A stretch of DNA of 64,000 nt from Ornithodoros turicata (GCF_037126465.1 NC_088202.1:86160160-86224159), one strand, 5' to 3'; positions 33,291 through 45,842 are shown, numbered from the stretch's first letter. The notes: generated from the sequence alone by a model not told the origin. Numbers and translations: made by a program.

Positions 33291-33996
33291 AATTACGCTA
33301 GGCAGCGGTAAGCCCTACACAACGGAACTAACGGACCTAGCAGGCCGTGTGGGGCGCCGACGAGAAAACAAACCGTGTACTTACTTCTTTACCACACGTC
33401 TGACAGAACACCACATCTCCGTTAGTGGTATAACACTAAGAGCTCTGAGTCCACGAATTAACGAGACTTCTCCTGGACGCCTTTATTTTCGGCATGGTGT
33501 AACACTTGCGACGGTCCGTGCAGCCCCCGATCTCACGTTTTGTGGATGCGTCTACTCTCCAGGATGACCGGCGTCGATGGCACGCGCGGCGTCCGCTATA
33601 GTTTCGCTTTGGCCAGTGGCTCTTCTCTCGCTTATCGTGCATGTATTGCTGCCACGTGTCGTGCGGGAGGCTTATGAATACGTAAATATATTATTTTCGG
33701 CACGGGCAAAAATGGTGCAATGTAAAGCAAAGACGGATCAGCGCGTTCTGTCTTCCTTTATTGGAAAAAAAGGGAAATCAGGAAAATGAAACGACACAAA
33801 AGACCAGAGAAAAATGACGTTTTAGGCATAAACGCCGAAATAGGCGCTAACGTCAAAATAGGCATTTATAGGCACGATAGGATCATTTATAAAGTCCCTA
33901 TCACGTAAATCGTGCTCTAGTATCGAAAAGGCAGCAACACGTTCAATAGAAAAAAAAAAAAGGTATTTACCTGAAGATCCGAGGTCTAGTTATAAC

Positions 33997-36555
33997 ACAG
34001 TACATACTTACCTCAACCGCCATACCTCGGAGAACTTCCTCCCGACATGTATGGGGCGGTAAATTGCACGATTAGACACGGCGTACTTGCCGTAGCTCTT
34101 AAAATCGGGCTGGCTAGTGGACGAAATCCATGATGAAACAAGCCTGAGCATGGGCTAATTTTCGTTGCTCAGGCTTGTTTCATCATGGTAGTTGTTGTAC
34201 TTACGATATGTCTACGTACGAATAAGTCACGGAGCGAGAACAGTTGCAGTCCTGGACCGTGCACTCCAGAAGCCCCATATGGAGGCGTTGTTGCCTATAT
34301 TTTCTGAAAAAAAGATGTCGGGCTGGCAAGGAAACCTGGATTTCTACTTTGAGAACATTGGTGACAGAATGACTTCGATAAATGTGTGCGTTGTGTGTGC
34401 TATGTGTCAATATCGGCAGTTTCACAACATAATACGGCGCATAATGTTCTGACTTTTTTCTTTAAACGTGTCCAATCCTGTCCGGCAAGCTTGCACGCGC
34501 GTTTCAACCAGATATAAAAGGTGCGGGACTTCAGCAGAGAACATGGAGTGAGCAATAAAACAGGGAAACTTTACGGTTTCACAGCGAACAAGTTCAGGAG
34601 CTATACCCATAGGACGTTGACAAGCTTCGCGCTCTTCGCAAGGATCTAAAAGTGTCCTCTATGCCTCCTACCGCATCCCACGATTTCCATGTCTCCAACC
34701 GAGCCCGTCGGATGAGGACCAGTGTGCGTTATTTACGCCAGCATTCAAGCGACGTTTACGTCTTGATATCCCGGGCTTCGCTCCCACTGTGATGCACAAA
34801 GTGACTTGCATCACATACTCACATATGGAAGAATGTGAACGCTACGACACTACGACGTTGTAGACGTGTAAGCACGATTTGTCAAGAGAGCTAGGCTCCA
34901 TTGATAGCTATAGGCTAGGGCTAGGCTGCATGAGGTCTATAGGCTGCACTGATAATCGTTCTTTCACAACTATGGATTTTTAGGCCCTTTGCCCAATTAC
35001 AGCGTGCAGTTGGGACAGGGTCTTCAGCATTGGAAGGTTTGTTGACCACGTCCGTCCTGGTGACCGAGTTGAGAACTGAAGTCCTCTATGACGACGACGA
35101 GGACGATATTAATAAGACGACGAAGTTTCTCCCTCCCCTTTTCTCTTAGTTTATCGAACGCTGAGAACGCCTTACGCTTTGCTTGCTTTGTAAGATTATT
35201 AAACAAAATTTGCATGTTTTTGGAGTTGACCGAGGTCTGGAGCGTTTATTCTGGGATGCGGTGTTATACTGTCACAGCAGAACCCCTTTAATCGGATGCG
35301 GTTGATCTGGTGATCGCTACTATACACACCGAGCTGTAGCGGGAATGAAATGCTTTCACTGTCTCACCAGTCACCGTCTCCCTTTTCTTTAGTCTGGTGG
35401 TAGTTTACTTTAGTCTTTAGTCTATGTGCACGAAGCAGTGCACCTGACAGCGGGGAAAGGAGGGATAATCGAGGAATCGGTTGACTGCACTGCAGCTTCA
35501 GAAGTTATTCGACACTAGCATCACCGTTGAGTTCATCAGTGAATAGGGGATATGCAAAATTGTTCGGATATCTGGAGGCAATGAACTTTGTTGGCCACGT
35601 TGGTTATGTCAAGGGGGCGACGCAACACACATGTGAAATCGCGGCCGCTGGCAAAGGGGACATTTTCTCGCTTTAGACCATGACATGTGGAGAAACGATT
35701 TGAGTGTGCTACATCTGGCTGTCGGATAACATCTTTGGAAGCTCCGTTGACGGCGCACCTCCTCTCGAGGTACACTACCCGTACACTCTGCCTCCATCAG
35801 TGTATATACGCTTTGCCAGCGCTGCAGTGCCTTCAAAGTACGTGAATCGGACTGCAACTGAGAAGAGGAAGAATAGCGCGCATACAGCAGGAAAAACTAG
35901 ACTAAGCTCATCTTAACTAGACCCAGCATGCACGAGGAGCCGTGCTAAACGAAGTCGTATTGCCAACTGTAGGATGGGACAAGCGAAAGCTTGCCCACAT
36001 CACACTTCAAAAATACTACTGCCCTCGCCCTTAACTATGAAGTTGAACTGGTTACACAAGCACGGTGCATGCTTCGCGCGTATGATTGCAGACACGCGAT
36101 GTTCGTTGCTAGTTGTTGCTCAATGTTTGAACGTCACGTTGTTTGGTGAACAACTGCACGATCATAATGCTGTGTTAAGCATGTGTATTGGGTAAAAATT
36201 TATTTTGTACAGCAGTGTGTATGTTTTGAATGCTTCACGCCTTGAGCCTCCTGTTTTCCCACTTTCTTTTATATTCACGTTCTCTGGAGTAGCCTGTCCC
36301 AAGACTCACATCTCCATATTTTTTAATTACTCAGTTAATCATTACGCTCGCTGAAACATTGAGGGACGAGACGCTTCTTCGGTTCTTATTGTCCTCTGAG
36401 CTGTACATACCATCATCATCTCGGTACAAGCCCATCGCCTCCGTGCCAATCACCTCGCATGCATTTTAAGATGGTTGTGCTCTAAGTTTGCTTAGCTTAC
36501 TTTAGTCTGCTTAGTTTGCTTAGAGTTGATGACGATAATGGGAACAAGGAAAGCA
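33997..36555. other. No gene recognised
   Basis: Contains the hairpin at 34128-34188 listed separately. The remaining ORFs are short and without motifs. A GACGAC-rich stretch near 35085-35130 is the only low-complexity feature. Confidence 0.45.
34128..34188. repeat. Perfect 23-bp inverted repeat (hairpin)
   Basis: ccatgatgaaacaagcctga plus gca at 34128-34150 pairs without mismatch with 34166-34188 across a 15-base loop. It might be the junction of an inverted retroelement end or a palindromic MITE core. Confidence 0.85.
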
Positions 36556-37442
36556 AAGGTCTCCTCGATTTGGCTGCAGTCGTTGCATTACTGCAAGCAG
36601 TTATTCATTTTTCTTTTGCCGCGCCCGTCCGCTGCACTCTCCTATTCGTTTTGTAAAAGTGCGCGCTTGGTTCTGGACGAGTGCAGGGCCATCCTGAACT
36701 TGTATCGCCAACTGTAGGATACAAGTTCAGGATGTATTCCTGAACTTGCCGCATAGGAAGTGCAGCACGAGTGCGCGTGGAGCAGATGACACAGGTCCAT
36801 GTCGGCGGCATGAAGAAGGACATCATGGTCAATTTTGACGGTGTTTGGGTCGTTGACGGTTCGTTCCAGCAGCAAGTCAGCGGAGGTCTGGATGCAGGGG
36901 GTGTGCCAGCAAAAGATGACGAGCATTGGAGCGTCCGGCAAAAAAATTTTAAATTGAAAAGTATTCAATGATGAAGGTGCAAATAGGAAAAGAAGAGGAG
37001 CTCGTGTTCGTATAGCATCTGTCCACAATGATACCATCGTAGCCAAGAACACGATTGTGATCTTCCCTTACTAGCGTGCCAGTAGAATAATACACACGTC
37101 GTCGAACTTGTCGTCGCTGTCGGAATCCAGCAACTTCATTAGCTGCTTGCAAGTACCGAACCATAATGAACACTTACTCCCATAACCAATAACTAGTAAA
37201 GCGAACCATGCATAACACGCACGGCATATAAAAAGAAAAACAAGCAAGAACATGACGGTAGCCATACGGCGCGAACTGCACCAGCCCGCACGCACTCACT
37301 CCTTCATTTTGGAAGCGACTGCGGAGCGCTACAAGTGTCGAATCTGCACTTGCGCTGTCTGAACCGCCGCCGCACGCTCAAGGCATTATCGCGAAACTCT
37401 CCAGAACTAGTTCAGCGAGTGCAAACAAATCGAGGAGACCTC
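36556..37442. repeat. Element bounded by 30-bp inverted repeats, with internal hairpin
   Basis: ggtctcctcgatttg (36559) followed by gctgcagtcgttg recurs inverted at about 37410-37441. At 36690-36705 catcctgaacttgtat pairs perfectly with 36719-36734. Several ORFs cross the interior, including one on the minus strand at 37071-37295 with a hydrophobic start, but none has a recognised motif. It may be a non-autonomous DNA transposon. Confidence 0.45.
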
Positions 37443-39402
37443 AAGTAGGAGTAATGCTTGGAGCTCCACATAGGAGTATTTGCGAGAAATTATCTACCCC
37501 ACTCTGCATGCTGTAAGACACTTTCGAAAGCACCTCACACAGGCGGATGTTCGTGACATAACCCAACAGCTGAGTCTGACGCAGGTTGGAACAGCTTCTC
37601 CCCTGAGCTTCCCGAGCGCAGTGCGCCATAGCGGTACAACAGCATTCCGACGGCATTGAAGGCAAAGTTCATAAGGAATACGCGTCATAACCATTATCTG
37701 AGATATTCTGATGGGAGGTGTTTTTCTAACATCGATCTCTTCACGATGTTGTACACCCTGGTAGTGAGTGAGGACTGCTGCATAGTAAGGTGTCGGCGTT
37801 TCCAATTTGGCACTTATTATAATTAGGTTTGCAAGTTTTTCTAAACTCCGCTGTTGGGTATTCGAGTAATTGAGAGTTTAGCAAGAAAAGCCACGCCCTG
37901 ATGACTCTTTTGGCGGGGTTTGTTTCCTGTAGTGTTGAGATTGCCTCGTACCATTGGTTAGCGGCTCCCATACGACAAGGAAGGGTAGCTCTCTTGGCAC
38001 AAATCCACTGTACAACAGTGTCCGTGTAATGCGGGTTAACTCTGTCCTTGCCTAGAAACACTTCAACGTGGCACCCTGTTTTGTGATTCTACTTGACACG
38101 AGGACATTTTACTGTTATTTCAGCCGTTTCCCAGTGTTGGAAAGTACATAATTTCGCTGTCATCGCAGTATTCTCATCATCGCAGAATCACATGGTATTC
38201 TTCGCAATTTCGATTTCTGCTTTTTTGACAGGTACGGCAGGCGATTTTGCTAGTTAATTCGTTATACTTGGAAATTGAGCAATACTGATACTGGACATTA
38301 GAGTATTGGAAGAGTAAAAGCTGCCCTTTGGATCTAATAAAATCGATAAAACTTTAGTACAGGGGAACTAAAAGAGAGACGGACGACAAAGCACTGACTG
38401 ACAAACGAGAACCAAACAAAATGTCAGACCAAACAAACCGATTTCTTAACCTTTTTAGCATTTTGGAACTCTTTGAAATACCGTGCACACGTGAGGAACA
38501 TTCACAACATAGCGACCAATATGGAACAAAAAGGAACTGGTCTGACGCAAAATTGGCGGACCATCTCCATATTTTTCTGCCTGTCATCATCAACGCTCGC
38601 TCGCTCGCTCGCACGCACGCACGTGTCTTCTAGACTCTTCGGATAAATCTGAAAACGCGGAAAGTCGGTGAACCGCCTTGGGCACTGAAATGACTATAAA
38701 TAAACAAATAAGTAGTGCACCTGATATTTCTCTGTTCTGCGTCATTTTCTATATCACATTGCGTTATGATAGCGGGGTTTCTCGGAAGCAAATAAATCCA
38801 AATTACGTTCACAACCCACACTGTTTTTGCAAAATAGAGCCAGCTGCATTGTGTCACTTTGAGCAAGTGAACACGTCACTTGTCACGTCATGTTAACACG
38901 GTTACAATCACTACGTTTCTGACTTGTGCAGGTAAGCGTACTCTGAAGTCCCCACGAACGTTGTGTAACTCGTAACAATACCTACACGGGAAGAATCACC
39001 ATAACATCTGCTTGTTCGCATACGTCACTGAACGCCCGCGGGAGCTCCCTGCTTCGCCACATGGGGGAGCTGCCCAACAATACAGCAGGGTAGATGAAGC
39101 GGGAAACCCTAATCGAGTAAAATTCCGTCATTAATTCAAACGCACTCGTCTGTGCGTGCGTGATGAAGAGGAAAAATGGAGAGCACTTTGACTGGATGCA
39201 CTCGCAGCATATGCTTTTTATGGGGGGAGTGGCGGAAACCTTGTTAAGCGTAACTCTATCTGTGCGGGGCTCTGATTGAAGCTTTCTATTTGGATCTCAC
39301 AATGTAATCTGTTGGCGAAAGAGTTGGATGCTGTGCATGACCATTTGGTGAGAACTCGAGAGTTGCTGTTACAAAAAATGGTGGGGCAGAATTTTTAAGC
39401 CA
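37443..39402. other. No gene recognised; GCTC/GCAC microsatellite at 38592-38622
   Basis: A short run of cgct units passing into cgca units is the only regular feature. No protein or RNA motif is seen. Confidence 0.45.
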
Positions 39403-39695
39403 GCGGCATGGCCAAGTGTATAAGAGCGTCTGCTAGTTGGTGGTTTGCTCCAAAGTCGTGCTGAAGACTGGGGGGTGGTGAGTTCGAATATCCTACCATC
39501 GGCTGCGCTGTCTGAGGTTCTCCCAGTTTTTTCCGACGGGCCGAATGGCGGCACAGTTACCACTGAGGTCGTCCCAGGACGTGATATTAGCCAATTCTGT
39601 CCCCCCACTCCTTCCTGCAGTCCTCCCTCCACTAGTCCATGCCTGTACGACGCTCATAGCTACAGTTGCTTCGCGGCGTTAACATGCAATTAAAG
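39403..39695 (+). mobile_element. SINE with tRNA-Ser/Leu-like head, copy 1
   Basis: Begins gcggcatggccaagtgtata (A-box region). A long variable-arm-like segment follows, then ggtggtgagttcgaatatcc (B box), then a body with gctgcgctgtctgaggttct and actccttcctgcagtcc, ending in ttaacatgcaattaaa. The reverse complement of 55131-55396 matches along the whole length, and 50030-50240 and 50525-50640 match parts. Pol III-transcribed SINEs spread using LINE machinery; this copy has no coding role. Confidence 0.8.
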
Positions 39696-40117
39696 GGACC
39701 ATGAAAGGATATTTGACAAGCCCACGATCATTTTTAATTTGTTCCCCTGTACTAAAGCATTCACTCTGTGAAATATGAAGTTGAAAATGGTTCAGATAGC
39801 GAAGATATTCTATATAAACCACGAGCGTGAACGGCAGCTGCTACGGCCCGCCTTCGAGGCGAACTGGCCGTGACATCATACACAGAACATGTTGCCGATT
39901 CGTGGACGGGCCTTTGCGAGCAAACTGCAAAATTTACAAACAAGCTTGCATACTTCACCATGAAATATGTTTTAATTTGACCTAGAGACAAGATTGTATC
40001 TGATCGTTGACACAGAATCCTACGAGAAATTTAATATAGCCTTTGACTGTCAGCATGGTTACCGGAGCACGTTTTCTTCTTTGAACTTCTTCTTCGTCAT
40101 AACATACCTCCATTGGT
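39696..40117. other. No gene recognised
   Basis: Probably the start of repeat X or another repeat: 39715 reads atttgacaagcccacgatca, with no match that I can identify elsewhere in the window. Confidence 0.35.
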
Positions 40118-40520
40118 GACATTTTACGAGCTGCTGAGTACTGAACGCTCCATAGACGCTGTGTGTGTCGCATAATCACTTCCTCCATTGCTGACAATTT
40201 GCCTTTCGCCATGTTTCAAGTAATTTAGACGGCAGATATACGACGTCGTTGTTGTCCAAACCGAAACCATGCACCCACATGGTCCCGCGGGGTATGTCTT
40301 CCTCGTCGTTCACAGTTGGCTGAGAGAGTTGGATGGCGATGACGTAAGCCCGCTTCGAAGGCATATATCCAGCGGTCACGCCCTGCTATTTTTGTCTGAT
40401 AACTGCGCCCCTGTTGTACTGAATACGGTTAAAAGTCGATGTGTGTACGGTAGTGAGGGATCATGAGAACGGTTTCCTGCAGAGTACCCGGAATTCACGA
40501 AAATCAGTTCATGGTTCCTT
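40118..40520 (+). repeat. Interspersed repeat family X, copy 2 (uninterrupted)
   Basis: Same order of blocks as 27625-28300 but without MITE Y: gagctgctgagtactg, tgttgtccaaaccgaaacca, then directly gttggctgagagagtt and gcggtcacgccctgctattt. It provides the empty site for the Y insertion. Confidence 0.75.
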
Positions 40521-42624
40521 TACACAAGAGGTGGTACATCTATTACGTGCGCGCGAAACTGCTCTGGTATCACCTGTTTGAAAGTTTCAAGTTATATTTA
40601 TTTCTGTGGCGCTCGGCTTGACCATAAGTGACATTATCGTCTTTCTTTCTTTCTTTTGTTGTTGGCAGGGAGCGTGCTATGCGGCGAAGTTCATTTTTAA
40701 GAGTGTAGTGAAAGAAACTATAAATGATTTCCGACATCATACAGCAAAAAACGCGCGCGACAATGAAATAAATTCGTTATGCAGCTCTAACTAGAGTTCC
40801 TGTTGAAAGTTACTCCACGAGGAAGAGTAATTAGCTACAATTATTTGTTACTTCCTCAGTAACCAGTTACTTGCGACTATACTTCCAAAGTATAGTATGG
40901 GCCATGTGCAAATGAACTTCCTGTAATTGCCCAGACAGACTAATGCACACGTTTCTAATGACTCGGAGCGATGCATTTGAGATTTGAGATCGATGCCTAA
41001 ATCTGAACGTTATTTAAAGAGTATCAGAAGCAGAAAGAAAGTTTCTACGTGCGCGACACACCTATCCTCTCATGGAGACTCTGTCAGACAAACCAGTATC
41101 CCGCAAGGTCTCGCCTTCAATCCCGAGCAAGATTGAAACCATAACAACTTCGTTTTGCCAGCAATTTTCCTCGTCCCTACCAGCATATGTCCACCCTCAC
41201 AATGATCCAATAACGCTGAACCGCAGCGAGGTGTTGCAGTAGATAAACCAATCAGGAAGCAATAACAGCGCGCCAAATAGCCACGATTAAGGAATTCCTG
41301 GCGGCTGCGGCCTCCGAATCCCAACGCAATTTCCTCCCTATTAAGCGTCGCAACTCCCGACATCTTCCCAAGAGGCCCACCCGCGAGTCTTCCTGCATTC
41401 ATCCAATGGTGTGCTAGGCTACCCCACGCGAACACTGAATAAGGCAACGCGCGTCTGCTCCTGCGCTTCTTAAGCCTAACGCCATCGTCATCTGCTTCGG
41501 CAGCGCTGATTTGCGGTAGACAAATCGAATCTCGTTTGAACTATTCCAGTGACGAGACAACGCGTGACGCAATTATGCGACAATTAACGGCTTTGAAATC
41601 GCGTTAAGGAGCAGATCCTGCAATCACGAGCCTATAACATTTTGGGGAGCGGAGAGTACAGCTGAAAGAATTATACAGAATGGAAAAAGGACTTCATTTG
41701 AGGACGCTTTCAGGGAAATCGTAGTTTTTGCATTCCGTGAAGGGGGCGTATGCTGTTTTATGTTCTTTCTTTGTCGGAGCATGAGACAGGAAAAGAAGCA
41801 CAATTTGCATAGCAGGGAAAGTGTCGAGGACAATCCTCTTAAAAGGCACGTCGTCGCACTTCAGAGGACGGCTTTTGTGACGGAGCGAAAAGGATGACTG
41901 ATATTTTGATTTACTTCTATTATTTTCGACGACAGGGAAAAAGAAGGACGCTTCTGGCAGTCAGTCTGAATTTGAATACGTGATTACGGAACGCGTGTGC
42001 GAAATCGATTCGTACGCAAGAAGCACTGTGGACAGGGTGCCGAGGAAGCCAACCCCGCTGCGACTCGTAGTACAAGTGTAGAATCGTGTCGCGATTTATC
42101 ACTATTTGACAAAACCGAAATTTCAAGCATGATACAAGACAGAGAGGACAAGACGTGTCGTAAAGGAAAGGCTCTAACGAAGGGCCAACTTGAACTTCCT
42201 CTTTAATAATAGTCCCCTTCGTGATTTCACCTGCGCACGTTTACATTGTAGCATACGTCGCAAGAATCACAACACGTTATTATAACATGGAATTGTATGT
42301 GACTTGAACAAACGGATATGCACGGAAATCGCGTTAAAAATAACGACAATAGAAATACCGTTTTTTGTTTTCATTGCAATAATGCACGGATGGAACACAG
42401 CAATGGAACACTGATATGAACATGGGAGATTTCAATTCTATTAATCACGCTTCAATGGACCCGCAATATACGTTTCATTCCATCAAAGAGGTTGTAATTT
42501 TTATTTTGCAATACACCGGCAGATATTGTATACACGCCCGAGTTTTGTGCTTTTCTTTTTCGCCCATGTGCAGCAATTGCGACACATGTACCACTGAACA
42601 CATTTCTGCTTCGAGATACACTGA
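40521..42624. other. No gene recognised
   Basis: Minus-strand ORF 41070-41447 (125 codons) has no domain I recognise. Purine-rich stretches lie at 41920-42200. No RNA gene is seen. Confidence 0.4.
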
Positions 42625-43063
42625 TGCGAATTCGCTTGGTCAAAATGTGGCAAAACGGCAGAGCGCTCGGAAATTGCTAGCCTTTTGTCCGCGCTGAGTC
42701 ACGTGACGGTTGCCACCAGAACATGTGTGCCAGGAATCTAGCGCTTTTAGTCGCTTGGATCACGCTAGGGACATCGCGGTCGCTCGTCTTCGGGTTTCGT
42801 CGTCTGCCCCACGTGAACTTCGACGTGCGGGTCAATGCGGGCCCTCGCCACCCTTACAGTGCGAATGTGACGATACCGGATATAGCTAGGTACTCGCTGC
42901 CCAGTTGTATCGGGGCCGGGCGAAAAAAGTGCTAACTGGCAAATTTCTGGTGCTCGAAAAGCGCCACGCGAACATGTGAGATTGCTGCGCTTTGACCAAG
43001 CGAACCTGACTGCTGGGGATCTGGCAAAAAATGTTGCCACGAAATGACCACCCGAATTCGCCA
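42625..43063. mobile_element. Harbinger-like MITE family Z, copy 1
   Basis: The right end gaattcgcca followed by TTA, and the degenerate left end gcgaattcgcttggtca, are inverted. The interior matches 48120-48525: aggaatctagcg, gatcacgctagg and cacgtgaacttcgacgtgcg. A 3-bp TWA-type target is plausible only on the right side here. Confidence 0.7.
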
Positions 43064-43400
43064 TTAGTCGCTTTTATTGCTTCTCACAAGCACGTGACAT
43101 CCACCGCGGCCACTGCCTGCGAAATACTCTATGTGGTGGAGATGCCATGTTCTGCCGCACCAATCGGGGTGTTCGCGGTGCCGAATTTCTGCGCCACAAT
43201 TACCATATTTCCGTATACTGCCTAGCAGCCAGCCTTTTCCTAGCCTCGCCAACACAGCATAGCCTCCATGGAGGAATGCTATGAAGACAAGAGAGAATAA
43301 TGTGCAACACCTAGCAGAAGCGCACCACGAAGCCTTGCTATCTTCACATGAAGATGAAACTGGATCTCATGATCATCGTGCCTGGTACAGGTGTGCAGTA

Positions 43401-44540
43401 TACGGGGTGTCCCAGAAAACGTGCCAGTAAATTATAATAATAAAAAACTACGCCACCTAGAATCACGCAGTCAACGGCATTTGCTCTTATTATCTTTTTG
43501 CCACCTCCTGATGTGAATGTCATCCAACTTAAGTTTTATTATGTCAGTTTTTAGGAACTGAACCCAGAATTTGCCAAGTAAAGGCCACTTTTTTACCCCT
43601 TCATGTGAAGCTCGTGTCGAATTTACTCAAGTTCATGATGATTAACACGAATATTGAAGAACTGTCCCACCGAAAAAAAAAAAAAAAGAACGAACATCAT
43701 GTTTTTCGGAGCGCAAACACCCTAGCGCTGGACTACTTTTTGCGCGCCTTCGTTCTCAGTCCGACGAAAAGGGGTTGCTAATCCCAGCCCACACAGTGAT
43801 AGTAGAAGAAGGTAAGACAGACATGGCTTGTCGCATCCGGCTTCCGCTGGAATCATGCCTTCCCTCTCCTCATTTCAAGAACTCTCACTATTTCTACTAT
43901 CCCTCTGCGGGATGGGTTTAGCAACCACCTTTCATCGGACTGAGAATGAGGGCGCGCAAAAAGTGGGCCGTGCGCTAGGCTGCTTAAGCTCTAAAATGCA
44001 TGATATTCGGCTATTTGTTCCGATGGGACGGCTCCTCAATATCCGTGTCGATTATCGTGAACTGGAGTAATTTCGGCACGCGTTTCACATTGGTGGGGTA
44101 AAAAGCGACCTTTACGGGGAAAATTTCAGAGTTCAGTTCGTGAAAACTGACATAACAGTAGGGAAACAGTCAAAGTGCCTGTGTGCCTCATGTGAACCCC
44201 ACTGAAAAAAGTCAAGGTGCACAAATTCCTCGGCATAACGCTAGACAGCCGCCTTTCCTGGTTTCATTTTGCACAAGACATTAAAACCCGTTGCCTCATC
44301 TCCGCAAACCGGCGCATGGCTGAATATACGAAATCTTCACGCCACAATTCGTTCTAACTCCATGAGAAAACATAGTTTTCCCGAGCCATTCAGTTATACA
44401 CTTGCAAACTTAAGTTGGATGACATTGACGTCAGGAGATGGCAAAAACCTAGTAAGAACAAATGCCGTTGATCGCGTGATTCTAGGTGGCTTAGTTTTTT
44501 TATTATAATTTAATGACACGTTTTCTGGGACATCTTATAT
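43401..44540. mobile_element. Fold-back DNA element with arms of about 400 bp
   Basis: Ends ggggtgtcccagaaaacgt and acgttttctgggacat are inverted. The match continues inward through gccacctagaatcacgc, ccatctcctgacgtcaatgt-like segments, gtaaaggccacttttttacc and ttctcagtccgac, so 43401-43820 pairs with 43890-44540. The right arm is interrupted by the LINE fragment below. TA lies at both edges, as for mariner-like elements. The GGGTGTCCCA terminus supports that assignment. No transposase is seen. Confidence 0.8.
44157..44404 (+). mobile_element. LINE fragment inserted in the right arm of the fold-back element
   Basis: Absent from the left arm. 44208-44356 encodes KVHKFLGITLDSRLSW and then ANRRMAEYTKSSRH to a stop; KFLGITLDSRLSW is the thumb motif that follows the RT catalytic domain in non-LTR elements. 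Only about 250 bp remain. Edges were inferred by comparing the two arms. Confidence 0.65.
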
Positions 44541-44640
44541 GCACCTGCTATGGCTGAAACATTTCTCCAACTCTGCGGAGCGGTTACTAAAGAGGCAGTT
44601 CTTGATGGGCCATAGGTTCACCACCTTCACAGAAAGGAAG

Positions 44641-45842
44641 TGTGTTGCGGCCCGTGGACGACGATGAAGGCGTGGTTCCGCTGCAGCGCTCCACCACGTC
44701 TGCCAGCCAATTCTCCCGGCACCGTCCTAGCGTGAGGCCACGAACATCTGACCGCTGGGACATTCTATTACCGCCAGTCAGGACTAACGTAGAGGAACAA
44801 CATCTCTACGTTTTGTGACCCCAACCAAAGAACACCATATTGGGCGTAATTCGTCCCAGTACCGTCCTACATTTTCGCGAGACCACATTCGAAGCCATCA
44901 CTGAAGGGCCGATGCATCGTTCCTCCGAGGAACCGCTAGGCGACGACGCCAATTCACCGCGACTCACTCAACGCAGTCCATCGCAACAGCCGGCCACTCG
45001 ACACCATGGTTCGCCCATCTCGCTGCTCACTTTGCCATGGTCACACACTCTGCGTCACGTCGACATACACTTCGCGATTGCATTCTTCGGGCTTCCACCA
45101 GCGGCATCTTCCCGAGCGCCACGCTCCCATACCGGCCGGTGTACGGCCCTCTCCGCATCGCCAAGCCAGTCCCAAGAATCCTGTTCGCCTCGCCTTCCCA
45201 CCTGACTTCGATACAAGATGCTGGCAGTCCAACTAGTTGCGGTCAAGAGGCACATGGACCAACGTTCCACCGGGGACCCGCACGGAGGCCACAGTGAGTT
45301 CTGCTCTCGGCCTCCCCATGCTTCACGATGGTCCTCCCGGCACTCTCCTGGCGGCAACACTTCGAGCTCACCGCTCACGAACCGGTTGCGGTTCTGTCAG
45401 CCTTGTGTCTCAGTGCATCCCTTCAGCCTACCTGACTGCACTCCGCTAGGGCCCGCCCCTGGAACTCGCACGGCCAGCGCTTGTTCTCACCATTAATTCC
45501 GCTGCCACTGCCCGTTCAGTACCTCACGTTGCAAGCACAAGACGCAAGCCCAGTCGTCCCTCTTCCACGTGTTGCCCTTCTTTCTCACCATCGCGTACCG
45601 ACGCGGACATCAATCGCTAGCTCTGCACCGCTTCGCGTCTGATTGGGGGGTGGGGGTAGGGAGTGATATGGAGGACCATGGACAACGATGAAGACGTGCC
45701 TCTGCTGCGCGCCACGGCGCCTACCAGCCAGTTCTACGGGCACCGTCCTAGCGTGAGGCCACGAACATCTGCACGCTGGGACATTCCATCACTGTCGGTC
45801 AGGACTCATGTGGAGGAACAACATCTCCTCTACAAATGTTTC
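44641..45842 (+). mobile_element. Short LTR element (non-autonomous)
   Basis: Two direct repeats of about 178 bp, 44641-44818 and 45664-45842, share caccgtcctagcgtgaggcc, acgaacatctg and gaggaacaacatctc; both begin with TG. A polypurine tract, ggggggtgggggtagggag, lies immediately before the right copy, and gtgaccccaaccaa follows the left one where a primer site is expected. The 840-bp interior has a Ser/Pro/His-rich ORF at 44840-45205 that might be a Gag remnant, but no RT, protease or integrase. This fits a TRIM/LARD-like derivative of an LTR retrotransposon. The precise LTR ends and target duplication are not resolved. Confidence 0.65.

Larger units (their letters stand above)
31430..33996 (-). 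mobile_element. hAT-type DNA transposon with terminal inverted repeats
   Basis: The left end gttataactagatctcggat and the reverse complement of the right end (33971-33996), gttataactagacctcggat, are inverted repeats of about 26 bp with three mismatches. Inside both ends, repeated TAGGCA/TAGGCAC motifs (31450-31500 and 33820-33875) look like subterminal transposase-binding sites. The interior encodes the decayed transposase below on the minus strand. The expected 8-bp target duplication is not visible, perhaps through decay. Total length is 2567 bp including a later insertion at 31549-31740. Confidence 0.75.

Noticed and set aside
37071..37295. Secreted or membrane protein from a hydrophobic N-terminus; or Harbinger transposase start
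   Set aside because: A hydrophobic run and an acidic DSDSDDKFDD stretch were noted, but no further domain follows in frame.
41070..41447. 125-codon minus-strand ORF
   Set aside because: No domain recognised and no exon-like context.
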